From Topomyia yanbarensis (taxonomy: Eukaryota; Arthropoda; Insecta; Diptera; Culicidae), in the NCBI RefSeq assembly GCF_030247195.1, contig NC_080672.1, positions 402,831,037 to 402,895,036 on the forward strand: a stretch of DNA of 64,000 nucleotides. The letters are read 5' to 3'. Shown piece after piece: positions 9,601 through 20,544 of this stretch. The translations under genes were made by a program, and so were the position numbers. Numbering within the stretch: the stretch's first letter is position 1; each line of letters starts with the position of its first letter. The notes under the pieces were generated by a model. That model did not search any database and was not told where the DNA came from. It worked only from the letters and a program-made list of their open reading frames with translations.

Positions 9601-11540
9601 GGTGTAAAATAACCGGAAAAGTTACGTTCTTCTTAGTGCAATGCTCCTCCAACGTTAACATTTCCATCGGCGATTACGGGTGATGGGGTTTGGCATGGCA
9701 TGATTTTCTTCTTTAACTGACAAAAAAACAAAAAGCAACAACAACAACAAGAACATCACAGAGACATTGACTTCGCCAAAGATTTTTTTTTTGTCCGTAA
9801 AGGAAGTCTCGTCAAGTGGAAAACCGCTCCCAGCTGTGTAGTGTAGCACCTGTGCATTTTTCTTTCTCCTATTGCCCCAAAGCGCTTCTTTTGGCTTTCA
9901 AGTGTCCTCTCCTCCGTCCCAAAAGGACGTGGGTCCACTGCACCGCGTTTAGTAACCATCCATAGCATTTAATTGAAAATACACTTGCTTCCTGGCCGGC
10001 GGTTCTCCTCCCCCACCCATCGGGATCGAGCGCAAAAATCTTCCCGTCATTTGATCATTGAGGACAGTCGGTTTCCGAGGAAAAGTTGATTTTTTTCGGC
10101 GAAATAACGTGAGTGTGTGTACGGCACGACACCGGCGCCGAAAGTGTAGATACAACCCTCCGCGGACCGGAAAGCACACACAGAAAGACGGGAGAAATAA
10201 TTGAAAGAGAATTCATTAAGACTAATGAAAGGAAGTGGCGTGAGCTTTTGATGCTTCTTCTGTTGGTTTCATTCGGAAACATGAGGTACAACCCCCGCAT
10301 CCAGCCTACCAGGACGAATCCCGGTAGGTGGACGGACGGACGGCGGGGCGCTGGTAAGCGGATGGAATCCGGTGTTCATGCTTGGAGTACAGTTTTCCCC
10401 CCACTCGCAGCGGAAATTAATTTCGGGAACGTCTACTTCTTTTCTTTTGTGACGGTGTGTGTGTGTGCGGCAGCCCTGAGCTGGTGCGCACGGCCAGCCG
10501 GCCGGGAAGAAGGAAGTCAACGAACCCTTCTTCAACTTGCTTCTCAGAAGTCAGTCAGTCAGCAGAAGGATCTGGATTTTCCTCCGCAACTTGTGTTTTG
10601 TCTTCATGCCTTATTTCCCGTCCGCCGTTGCTTGCTTGCTTGCCGGCTTCCTTTCAGCAGCAACTGGTTTGGTTTCGTCTGACTCCCTCACTATGGTAAC
10701 TTTTGAAACCCGCCCAATTCAGCCGACATCCCGAACGCATTCTCCGTCGCCCCCCGCGCCAGGACCCGGGGAGTAGTCAGTCAGTCAAGTGTTTGCGTGT
10801 TGTGCCGTCTCGTAATGCGCTACATTTTCGGGGGTTTTCGGCTGGGACGGGGGACATGTAATGGTTTGCAACATCGAGCAGCGAAAAATAACTGCGTCAA
10901 AGTAAACAACACTCGACTGTATAAATACATAAAGTATGAATAGCAAATGGGATCGATGTAATGTCCCAGCGAAAGTTGCGCTATCAGATACTGTTTGGGA
11001 AGGTATGATGAACTTTATGCATTTTGTAGGGAGTCTGGAAGCTGAAGCAGCAGAGTCGTGTATAATCTGGAAAACTTTGAATCGGTTCACTTCGCAACAA
11101 ACCAGGCGTCTCCATAATTCACCGATAAGTTTTACAACTTCGAAATGCTTGTAGAGTTATAGAAGAACACTAACCGTGTTATGGCGATTCGGTACTATTT
11201 TGGAAGTTTTCCCAGTAGACTCCGAAGGCTGTCTCGTCTAGCAGCGAAACGAAATGCCGTGCAGCGCCGTGACTAGACGACATTTTTGTTGCGGTACTCT
11301 AATGAATATTTACGCAAATTTGAGGGCACATTGTTTGAATCTGTCTGCAGCTGTTCTTCTCTCATTTCTATCGCTGTCCTGGGAAAATAGGTGATCCGAC
11401 GATTTTTTTTCCCCAGGACGGTTAGAGCGCATGGGGTGATATCGATGCTTCTTTCATTTCGCCACTTCGAGTGCAGTTTGCAGATGTGGTTGGTCCGGGA
11501 AAAATTAGCGCCGTTTTTTTGTTATTGTCTCCGTGCCGTT
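9601..11540. other. Complex, apparently single-copy island
   Basis: From about 9640 to 10790 the base composition becomes more GC-rich and the sequence lacks the internal repeats seen elsewhere. Several overlapping frames are open on both strands (for example 10113-10682 plus) but none shows a domain or a protein-like pattern. It could be host intronic, untranslated or regulatory DNA. 10790-11540 is unclassified. Confidence 0.4.
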
Positions 11541-12639
11541 GTTTTCAGGTCAGACAGGTTTGACGAGCTTGGATCAATGCTTTGAATTATCGCAGGTTGA
11601 GTTACAGTTGGGGGAATATCATTTCAATGTAATAACCAGCCATTGTAATTCTCACTCACGCGAGAAGGGAGTCTTCGAATGTCCAACTTTTCCAGGAAAA
11701 GATGAATCGAAATATTCTCCGTCTCCACAAAATTGAGATGAGAATAATTTAGCCGAAAATTTTTCCGGTCGAGAATGACACCAATGTGCTTGACGGATGC
11801 AATTTCTACTACGGGAGCAGAATTCATCAGGTACACGGACATGATTGATGAATGAACTCGTGTGAAAGTGATTGTACAGCATTTCTAAATATTCACACTT
11901 ATTCCATTTCTGTCACTCCAGTCGATCCTCCTACGATGTCCATTTGAAATAGACAACAGTCTACCATAGTTGTTATAACATGGTAAATTTCTAGATCGCC
12001 TGCATACACGACTTTAGACAACGACACTCTGCTACTGAGGTCGTTCACAAAGAGCACAAATAGAAGAAGTCCGAGATGACTCCCTTGAGGAACGCTCGAT
12101 GTAATGTGTGAGAGGCGCTATGGTTCGCAATGTTCGAGGAGACCCAATTAGTCAACCAGTCCGGCAGTCTAGTCTGCCTTAGCTTTTCCACAGCAAGCTG
12201 GTGAGAAACACGGTCGAAAGTTTTTGAGAAACCGACGTACACCGCATCGATCTGTTTTCTGTTTTCCCAATTCTTTAATAAGCGACGACACGTAGTTCAT
12301 CGTAGTTTGCGAGCGCTTTCTTACAAAACCATGCTGATCCGAAGTGATGATGAGTTTTAATGCGAGATAAATATCATCTAACAACATACTCTCGAAAATT
12401 TTTGATAGGCAGCCCAAGATTGAAATTCCTCTATGACATCATGAACATGGCCGGTTTTGTAAATTTATGTTATTAAAGCTTCCGCGAGAGCGATTGAATA
12501 GTAGAGACGCCGGTAGCACCAGAGATGAAGAGCAATTCTTGATAAACGATGGTTGAAGCCCGTCCGAAGCCTACAAACTTTCAATAGTCCGTAGATTAAT
12601 ATGTACCTGATATTCGGTGAAATATGTTGTAGGAAGACT
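11541..12639 (-). pseudogene. LINE reverse transcriptase relic (Jockey/CR1-like)
   Basis: Read on the minus strand, RT blocks appear in order: a fingers segment near 12570 (PSFIKNCSSS, LLFNRSLAEA), GCLSKIFESMLLDDIYLA near 12410, SDQHGFVRKRS near 12330, the catalytic-Asp block as VGFSKTFDRVSHQLAVEKLR near 12220, FVNDLSS and the active-site block degraded to YAGD near 12000, and a thumb segment (VKHIGVILD) near 11790. It belongs to a LINE without evidence of RNase H, so it is a different lineage from the intact element at 56558. The left boundary is approximate. Frameshifts and stops are numerous. Confidence 0.82.
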
Positions 12640-12992
12640 TCCCACGGACGGCGACACGTTTGTACCTGTGTACAAAATTTCGTGCACGCGTTCAACCTCA
12701 AACATACTTCGTCTCGATGTACAGGTTCGCCTCGAACATCGAACCCAAGCGAACGATGTACAAACTCTAGTTCAAACATCCGTGTACGTACACCGGATGC
12801 GTACACGAGAACGATTCGCACAAGGCAAAAAGAGTCAACGCTAGTGATGATGAGATTGAGAAAGAGAAAACGGGTGCCACGAACCTATGTGTACGCACAC
12901 CGTGTACGTACATGGGGTTCGGTTGTGCAGGCGAAGTGTGGGTTGAACATGAACACAGAACCAGAGCGAACATTGCGTACGATGTTCATTTG
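12640..12992. mobile_element. Nested 353-bp insertion with 8-bp duplication
   Basis: GGAAGACT occurs at 12632-12639 and again at 12993-13000. Removing the insert and one duplicate rejoins the flanking LINE relic in frame (QSS then YN). The insert carries several copies of a GTGTACGTACAC-like palindromic motif (about 12783-12812 and 12890-12911). No terminal inverted repeats are evident, so the 8-bp duplication suggests but does not prove a hAT-type origin. Confidence 0.7.
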
Positions 12993-13464
12993 GGAAGACT
13001 GGTTGTAGGCAAAGTCAGAGTCAGAGTTTTGACATAATGACACGAATAGATTTGCTGAGATAGTTGACGCTTTCCGGGATTCCATCGGAGGACGTTTTGT
13101 TCCGCTGATAAGACCAAAATTGGTTAGTCCTTAAAGGTGTAAACCATTTTTTTCAACTTTTCTGAAAATCGTCTCAGCTTTAATACGTTTGGGATGGTTT
13201 TTTGCAATGTTGTTTTGAAACAATATTGCACATTCAAGGGTTAAAGTTGTCCTTTATGCTTTCGTTCAATTCCGGAAACATATGAGCGAAACTTTATTGC
13301 ATTCATAAATTCGAAGTGGCGTTCCTGATTCCCGCATGGCCGTTTTGCCGGCTTCATCTCTCCTTCTGGAAAATCTTTTTCGAGCCTTCCTGAGAGGATT
13401 TCGAAGATATTGTAGATCCGAATTCCACCTAGGTCGTTTATTATCCCGTTTGTATTTCCTTTCA
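12993..13464 (-). pseudogene. LINE ORF2 linker relic
   Basis: The minus strand reads STISANLFVSLCQNSDSDF near 13060, then, upstream of an intervening non-coding stretch (about 13095-13240), a basic Trp-containing segment (KYKRDNKRPRWNSDLQYLR) near 13440. Such segments join endonuclease and RT in LINE ORF2 proteins. It is contiguous with the RT relic at 11541-12639. The intervening piece ends AAGGGTTAA and is probably another small repeat. Confidence 0.65.
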
Positions 13465-14549
13465 ACAGGTGTTCAATAAAAATGAGAATTATTTCAATAC
13501 CTTTCTGTAATTAAAGTAAAGAGCGTAAATTTTTTCCTCTCCAAGTGAATTGCTCTCTGAACTCCCTAAAAATGGATTGCATATTTCTTTTCGCTTTTCG
13601 ATTTTGTTGTCAGTTCAATCGAAGATGGCGTCGAAACAGCAAGCAGTCCGCGAGCGTGTTGTACGGTTTTACGAAACGCATGGTCATCGTGGAAAAAAGT
13701 TTACGGTAGACCACTTTCGAGACGAAAACGTGCCCATGAGTACAGTTTACCGGATCCTGGCATGCATGAGCGTGGAAAAGCGAAGGAAGCATGGAAAAAG
13801 CTGTTCGACAACAAGGACAGAACAAATAACACTGCTCCCATTCCTTGAGTCACTGAACCCTCAAGATGGAGAACATCATCTGTAGCAGATAGCGATCGTG
13901 AAATCACAGTGCCGGTGGATGACGAAGAACTACTGCGGGACGTCGTTCGTGCTAGTCGACGAACGTTACTTTCCGCTCTCGAAGACCGACCTTCCAGGAA
14001 GTGACAGCTACTATTCCAGCGACAAGTCGGCCGTACGGGCGAACTAAAATATAAGTTTAAGCATAAATTTGAAAAAAAAAGTTATGCTCTACATCGCCAT
14101 GTCGGACAGAGGGATTTTAAAGCTGTGAAAATTGAGAAAATTTTTCTGCCGTTAAAGGACATGGAAAGTACGTCTTCTGGCCGGACAAGGCGTCTTCCCA
14201 TTACGCCAAGAAGACGCCGGAGTATCTTTAGCAGAAAAAGATACCGAACGTGCCGAAAGAAAGGAACCCGACCAACTTGCCCCAGTGCCATCCCATTGAG
14301 GATTTTTTCGGCTCCCTCAGTGCCTAAGTGTATCCGGACGATGGACGTCAGTGCCGTCCTGCGCTCTTAGAAGAGAGTCGCAACTAAGTTGCGTCGTACG
14401 GCTGACCAGGGCCCCTTCTCCAATATTAATTGACGTTTTTTTGAATAGCAAACATTGTTTTTAATTAAAAAAAGACTGAATGCGCTGGAAAAAAAATTGT
14501 TTTTTAACTAAATGACTGAAAAAATTCTCATTTTTTATTGAACAACCGT
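13465..14549 (+). mobile_element. DD37E mariner-type transposon, copy 1
   Basis: The terminal inverted repeats run ACAGGTGTTCAATAAAAATG at the left and, inverted, ACGGTTGTTCAATAAAAAAT at the right. A TA dinucleotide follows the right end; the left flank reads CA instead of TA. The 1085-bp length suits a small mariner. It lies between two pieces of one LINE ORF2 relic, with the intervening endonuclease portion missing. Confidence 0.85.
13625..14340 (+). pseudogene. DD37E mariner transposase, defective
   Basis: It starts MASKQQAVRERVVRFYETHG, with a helix-turn-helix-like N-terminus ending VPMSTVYRIL. The middle is shortened and frameshifted. Near 14172-14300 the catalytic block FWPDKASSHYAKK is followed by NPTNLPQC and an IEDFFG block. 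The second Asp (14184-14186) and the final Glu (14298-14300) are separated by exactly 37 codons, which defines the DD37E class known from mosquitoes. A TAG at 14229-14231 and several frameshifts inactivate it. The first Asp block is damaged here but readable in copy 2 (LDDESY). Confidence 0.85.
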
Positions 14550-14745
14550 TACGTCATAGTCATAAACAGATAGAGCCGCAAAAAGTTCGTATGTTTTTGT
14601 ACGCAAGCCGTAAACGTTTTGATAATATTCCGTGAATGAGCGCTTGGTTTCGTTGATCACGTTATCTGTCGTCGGGTCAGACTTGAAGTTCTTTGATTTC
14701 AGCTGAGAATTTACCGTCCGGCTAGTGTTAGTGATTGGCGAGATA
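14550..14745 (-). pseudogene. LINE endonuclease N-terminus relic
   Basis: The minus strand reads TEYYQNVYGLRTKTYELFAA then YDYDV, the opening of an APE-type endonuclease of a LINE ORF2. The reading stops exactly at the mariner end. It pairs with the linker and RT relics to the left as one broken ORF2. A relative with YYQNVRGMRTKTHDFF lies at 52200-52330. Confidence 0.75.
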
Positions 14746-15600
14746 CGTATGTCTTCTCTGTAGCTTTCATGTGGAAATGTGAGTTTTATTGGCGAAGTGA
14801 CTAATTATACGGACTCGTATAGAACCTATATACCAAATTTCTAGGCGTACTATTTTTCTGACTGAAACTTCCAATTATTGCCCAATGAAAAAAAAACTTT
14901 TCAAAAAAGGCTACTTTACTCATTACGTTGGTAGAAGGCAGGTTTGTAAAACGAATCGTTCTAGTTTTTTAATCCAATCAAAATAAATAAAAACCTCACA
15001 CACTTGAAAAAATTCTATTAGCTGTTACATGAAGAACTTCCAGAATTTCACTCGCAACAAATGACCATGCGAATGCTAAAAACTGGTAATGACTAGTTTC
15101 ACACCAAACATTGCATTGTCTCGAGCCGAATTCTATGTACAGATGAAAATAAAATCTCTGCAATCAGCAATCAGTTGAATAACTTGAAACAATTGTTTGC
15201 TTATACCTGAAATTGCATTACAATATATTTTCAAGTTTGTTTTAATTTGGCCGAACTGTTGATTCTTTCCTGTGTGCTGGATGCGAAAAGATTGTTTTAA
15301 GTGTATCTGAAGCGAACATGGCGAAAAATTCAACCGTCGTATTCAAAGAGGTAACCAGCCATAGAGCCCGAAGGGTTAGACCTCTCGCCCCCCCCCCCCC
15401 TCTCCCAGAAACCAAATTGAATAGGGACCTCAAGATTCGTGGTGAATTTATTTAAAAAAATGGAAGAAAGTTTTACAGTTGAAAACCAAAGTTTGTATGG
15501 GCATGTTCCTTCACAATGGTTTAGTAGAAATCCTAAACCCATAGTAATGTGTGGGTTTCATCTGTTTCAGTTCGCTTGGAAAATTTTCAAATGCAAAATA
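14746..15600. other. Non-coding region with poly-C run
   Basis: Nothing coding recognised. A C-rich run lies near 15389-15400. Confidence 0.35.
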
Positions 15601-15785
15601 AAATTTCGGTATTTTTTTATATTTTATTTAACCTTAGGCTTATTCGCCTGTTCTCGGGTTAGAAAAATCTCTTTTTGGAAAAATCTCTAACCCTATGTGC
15701 CGGGTTGGGAAACGAACCTAGGTGAGCTGGCGTACAAGGCAATCGATTTACCAACTACGCTACGCTACGCACTACGCAGAATTTA
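15601..15785 (-). mobile_element. tRNA-derived SINE, minus orientation
   Basis: On the minus strand an A-box-like GCGTAGTTGGTAAATCG and a B-box-like CTAGGTTCGTTTCCCAAC lie about 35 bp apart. They are followed by a tail with GGGTTAGAGATTTTTCC and AAGGTTAAATAAAA. Such SINEs use an internal Pol III promoter and borrowed LINE machinery. It has the same architecture as the copies at 39693 and 54733. A GCGTA motif is amplified at its 5' end. Confidence 0.85.
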
Positions 15786-16400
15786 AAACGATCGAAAAAA
15801 GTACCTTCGCCTTAATGGATTTAGCTATAAAAATATTCAGCCAGACATAAAATGATTATTGCCAAAATGTTGCCAGATGTACAACCTTTCTTACGAGTGC
15901 TTATTTATCAAAATCAGTGCAAAAATACCATCGCACCAGCGTGCCAAAAACAGACCTACTGGACCCCACTTTACTCTAAGTGTCCCATTGCAAAGCGCAA
16001 TGCAATCAATTTGATTGATTTCGCTGACTGTAATAGTTTAACTTTTTTTAATTTAATAACTTTTTTTCGAAAATTTTACTGATTTATTTATTTATTCAGC
16101 TTGAATAATTTTATTATTTATTTATGTTATTTTTTTCAAATATTAGTTTAATCTATTCTGTCCATTCATTTCGTTTCAATTATTTGAGTATTTTTTATGT
16201 TTATTCATTTTATTCATTTGATTTATTTTATTCGCGTTATTTTTTGATTCGTGTTTTTTTTTTAATTTATGAGGCCTTTCAAATTCCTATACCCTTTTTG
16301 CAATCGAAAAACTATATGTGGAACGAAGCTATTTCAAAGAAATCCCAATCTTGACTAGATTAATTTTTAATCAGACCAATGGGACGCTGGTGACTGTTGC
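15786..16400. other. AT-rich spacer
   Basis: Low-complexity T/A-rich sequence (TTTATTTATTTATT around 16080). The open frames reflect composition only. Confidence 0.45.
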
Positions 16401-16790
16401 CTTAATCTACATTTTCACCCATTGCTTGTCTATTGAACTAAACTGAGAATAATTGGGTACATTTAGCTCTCTTGGGATGTGCTGCTCTCCACTGCCGTTA
16501 AACCATTGTCGCATGTCAACGCCGCAGTAGCAACTGGCCAGATATCTATTTGTTATAGCACCCCATTTTGAACACTTCCAAATTCGCAAACTTATCCGTC
16601 ACAATTTCTTGCCACAGGAGCAGATCCCTTGCCAAACCACAATTTTTTCGTGAAAACAATCTTGAATTTGCCAAGAAACTTGCCGCGAGCAAGAGCCTTG
16701 TAGAACTTGAGGTAGTTTCTCTCATCGGCCTCAGAATTTTTTCTGCGGCTGATTTAAAGTCCGGAATTTCCTATGAATAACGCTCTCGCT
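16401..16790 (-). pseudogene. Decayed mariner/Tc1-type transposase C-terminal half
   Basis: The minus-strand frame contains LASCYCGVDMRQWF, HIPRELNVPNYSQF and DKQWV. These correspond to the second-Asp block and the final acidic block (normally PDLASCHY and NPPNCPQ followed by an IExYW-like motif) of mariner-type transposases. The catalytic Asp and Glu contexts are mutated. An upstream piece near 16620 resembles the VWQAICSCGK region. It is the same transposase type as the relic at 6660-7190. Confidence 0.68.
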
Positions 16791-17285
16791 TACTTTAATA
16801 TTCAAAATCCAAAAATTAAAAAAAGCACTGATTGTAATATTTATAAAAGCTCAATCAAGGTAGGATGATGTGGCATTGTTTCGGTTTTAAACAGCTATCT
16901 TTGTTTTAAGGAACCAGGCTAATTTATTTAAGAAAACGGGCTCTTCGGTAGAAGGATGGTTGAATAATATCACAAAATTTACCACTTAGAGACAAATTCA
17001 TAACTTTTCACAACGCGTTGTACTTGGCTCTTTAGTATGGAACGGCACTGTTGACCAGCTTCTATTATATACAGTTTTAATCCTGCTTTACTTGAAATCG
17101 TTATCATCGCGTCCCAAACGAAGGAATTTGTCGATCAAATTTCTTTTGTGCAGCAAAATATTTATCCATAAGCAAGAATGAAAAAAATGTTTTAGCAGTT
17201 TAGTATAACAATAGTGACAGTAAAATGAAGTATAGTTCGCAAATCAGTATTTTTAACTGATTCATGTACAAATTATATATTTTAG
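16791..17285. other. Non-coding spacer
   Basis: Nothing recognised. Confidence 0.3.
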
Positions 17286-18300
17286 GTACACAACAGATTC
17301 ACAAATATTCAGCTGTGACAGATATCTCGAAATTCCGCCCAGAAATATGATGTTCTGTCTAAAACAAGAAAATGATAATACTGGCAACAATTTTTTTTAT
17401 TAGGGTATACCGCGTCTACACGCCCGCTCATATAGATGAGATTGACGGGGTTGACTACTCCACAAGCATCATTCTTTCGGTGACTCTCGGACCGATAAGG
17501 CGATATCCCCAGTTCATACAGTGTAACAATATATAAATAAAGAATAGTGTCAAACCGCTTTCAAGGTTATTTTGCGTGCTCTTCGCTTCGTCGAATTTTC
17601 GTCAATTTTTTACCGTTATATGCAAGTATGCAAGTTGACATTACAGGTTGTAAGTCTTTTATGAAAGGTAACCATGTCCACATACCCGCTGACATAGTTG
17701 AGATAGACGGTGTGGTCATCGATTCGAATTGGTCTGGCACGGGGTTGACTGTTTCCAGGATCCCTTTCTCGAGTGAGTAAAAATTTGCGTACCGCTAAAA
17801 TATGACATTCCCTTTTCTTGTTTCTAATATCATCTTGCGCTGGGATATAGGTTCGTGCACAAATGACGTTCCCTAATAATAGTTTGCCTCAAGGCGAGAT
17901 GGATGTCGACAAAAAATCGACTCCCTGACTGAAATTGTACCCATGCTATTAGTTATCTTTTTCCGGGCTAATAACAAAAATATTTTGAATCTATTGCAGA
18001 TTTTTCAAGATCTGACGGAGCGATATTCGACTGTGACAGAAATATCGTAAATTCGCGCTGATAAGCACCGGAATAGTTTGAAACAGACAAATGATATTAC
18101 TGGTTACGGGTCTATTACGAAGGAATATAGAGTATATGTACCCGCGAATCGGGTTGAATGTGATGAGGTCGTCTTCGATTCGAGTTTGAATTGCACGGAT
18201 CTGCTGACACATAGGGTTAACTGTTTTAAAGACCCCATGCTTCAGCCAGTGAAGATACTGGACTGCAAACATTTGCATTCAGCAACAGATTCAGACTCTT
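17286..18300 (+). pseudogene. Three tandem relics of the LINE ORF1 N-terminal domain
   Basis: Plus-strand readings match the same domain of the intact ORF1 (61099-62436) three times: about 17290-17470 (YSAVTDIS and YRVYTPAHIDEIDGV), about 17640-17770 (HIPADIVEIDGVVIDSNW) and about 17995-18300 (YSTVTEIS, EYRVYVPANRVECDEVV, VNCFKDPMLQPVKILDCKHL). The third is the best preserved. All are frameshifted and lack the zinc knuckles. The repetition of one segment suggests successive tandem duplication or several nested insertions. Confidence 0.8.
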
Positions 18301-19430
18301 ATCTGGTCTATCTTATCTGGACTATCAAACTTCCACTATTTCTCCTCTCTGTTAATTCAAACCACCCCAACTATGACTACATACAAAGTTGGATGGTAAA
18401 AAGACCCCTAAAACTTCGAAAGTCATGACATTCGGAAATAGCGAAGTCCTCACAGTTCTATCTCCAACCCCTAACGCAGCAGCAGAGCAATCGAGGAGAA
18501 ACACCTCAGCTTCTTCGGGTGAACATCCCACCCAATTACCCAGGTTAATAATCACGTTTCCGTCGTTACTTCCCACCATTTATTCGACGGTACTAGCAAG
18601 TACCATTTTGCCAAAACTATCTCCGCCCTTTTCCCCCCCTCCACACCCTCGGCCACCGCCTGTAACGGATTTCGAACAAAGGAATCTTCATCCGCCTCCC
18701 CGCGAATCCTGCGTGAAAGGGAAAGGGTATCAAAACACGTTTCACTCAATTTCTTATCTTCATCGTTTTACCCTTCACCGTCGACCTCGCAACAACCGGG
18801 ACCAGTTTTTATCGGGGTGCATTTTTCGTTCCATCTTTCTATTCATTATGGTACCTCCCAGTTTTCTCCGATGGCACTATATATGCTCCACGGATGCACA
18901 CTGTTATCATCATCGTCTACGGCTATGCTACCGCAACCACCATCACCACCGCCTTCAACAGTAGCAATAGCATCAAAGTGCGACGTCGTCTTCGTCCACG
19001 CCGTCAGCAAAACCATCATCATCATCATCAACTATGCGATTCCGTCGACATTTTCCGCAGCCATCCAAGCGCAAAGCAATGATCATAATAATCATGATCA
19101 GGGCAGCGTCGCATTCTTTTTTTCCTTCTTTTCGATAGACGAAAAACTACAACAGTACAATATCTACCAGCAGCAGCTCACTGATAATAATATAAGGAAA
19201 GAAAGGGGTTGCATCGAGACGCCGCGCCGGGATAGTAAAGATAACAATTTTACTGTGGCAGTAAAAATAAGCTTTTGGTGGGAAGGCGGAAAATTGATGA
19301 GGTGTATCGGAAAATGGCAATCGCTAGCTAGCTTCGGTAATTTAATCCTTTGCAGCGAATATGGAAATTTGATTTTCTGCGATTTTAGGTGTTTTGCGCG
19401 GTAGGGAAAAGGGACAGCTGCTGATTATGA
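18301..19430. other. Complex, apparently single-copy island
   Basis: GC-richer DNA with trinucleotide runs (CATCATCAT near 19014-19028). Overlapping open frames (for example 18817-19404 plus) have no recognisable domains. It could be intronic, UTR or regulatory sequence. Confidence 0.4.
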
Positions 19431-19960
19431 ACAAAATCGTAAAACGGTAGAATACACGCGAATATGCGGACGACCATACGATTTTAATATCAAATTTATG
19501 CACGCAAAGTTACATACACACTGATGCAAGCAAAAACACGTTGACATACAAACGCTCGAGCGCTTCGCGATCACCCACGCACACCAACTCCCGCGATCTC
19601 GCAAACAGAATAACACCTCGGTGACTAAGTGAACGTTTTAGCAGTTGCAAATTTTCAGTTGGACCAATAAAAAATGACGCTCATATTTACGTTCCTTGAC
19701 TGAATGAGCAGGAACTTTAGTGATGTGGAAGAACTGACTCTCTTGTAGCATCTCAACCATACACCGAATATGCGAATGGACACACGGTTATGAAATCAAA
19801 CTTATACACACGAAATTACATACATTTTAGCACACGCGATCGAACACGTTAACGAACAAACGTTCGAGCCTTTCGCGATGATACACGCGATCGTGAAGTC
19901 CGCACATATCTAAACCGTACAATGATCATCACATTCATAATCACGGTCCACCGCAATTTA
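19431..19960. repeat. Diverged direct repeat of about 130 bp
   Basis: Bases about 19450-19580 and 19750-19890 share ordered phrases: CGAATATGCG, a TTACATACA element, ACACGTT then ACAAACG, and TTCGAGC.CTTTCGCGATCA-like text. This is probably two copies of a dispersed element rather than a gene. Confidence 0.65.
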
Positions 19961-20544
19961 CCGTAAGTGTTTTAGTAGGTGACATTCCCTTTCTCATCGG
20001 CAATTGTAGCGAATGCCCTGACGGGAAACCCTTCCAAAACTCTAGCTCTACAGCTCCAGTAGGACAACTCTCGAAAAAAGGTCGTGTTCTCAACAAATGC
20101 ACTTTTAAAGCCAAGCATAGTGAAATAACAGTTTTTACGGTCAAAATAACATGATTTGGAAACCGCCATCTTCGAATGTTTAGAATCTTCGATGAAGCTT
20201 TATAACACAATACAGCGCATCTCTTGGAAAAAGTTTTTAGTGATTAATCCACCTAGGAGTAATTATGAAGAATCAACTCTTCAAAAATATAATTTAGACC
20301 TTTGGTGTCTTTAGTAAAGTTGTTAATCGTGATATTAGGAACAACTTAGGTTAAGACATGAATTCTCTATGTATTTTTCGGTGAAATATCATTAAGAAAG
20401 ATAATTTTGTTTTCTCGTTAAAATTTAGCTACATTTTCAACCTGCCGACCGTAGTGGTGTAGTACAATGCCCGCACACTGCTCTGAAAATCACTGCACAT
20501 CGCCCTTTTCTTAGCGGTACATAAACACAGTATAGAGCTAAAAA
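19961..20544. other. Non-coding spacer
   Basis: Nothing recognised. Confidence 0.3.

Noticed and set aside
10113..10682. 189-codon plus-strand frame
   Set aside because: Low-complexity, no domain, and frames on the other strand and in other phases are similarly open; best explained by GC-rich composition.
15601..15785. A tRNA gene
   Set aside because: A and B boxes exist but the cloverleaf stems do not pair, and a SINE tail follows; it matches two other SINE copies.
18389..19404. Two frames of about 190 codons on the plus strand
   Set aside because: They have Pro/Ser/His runs from trinucleotide repeats, overlap each other in different frames and lack recognisable domains.
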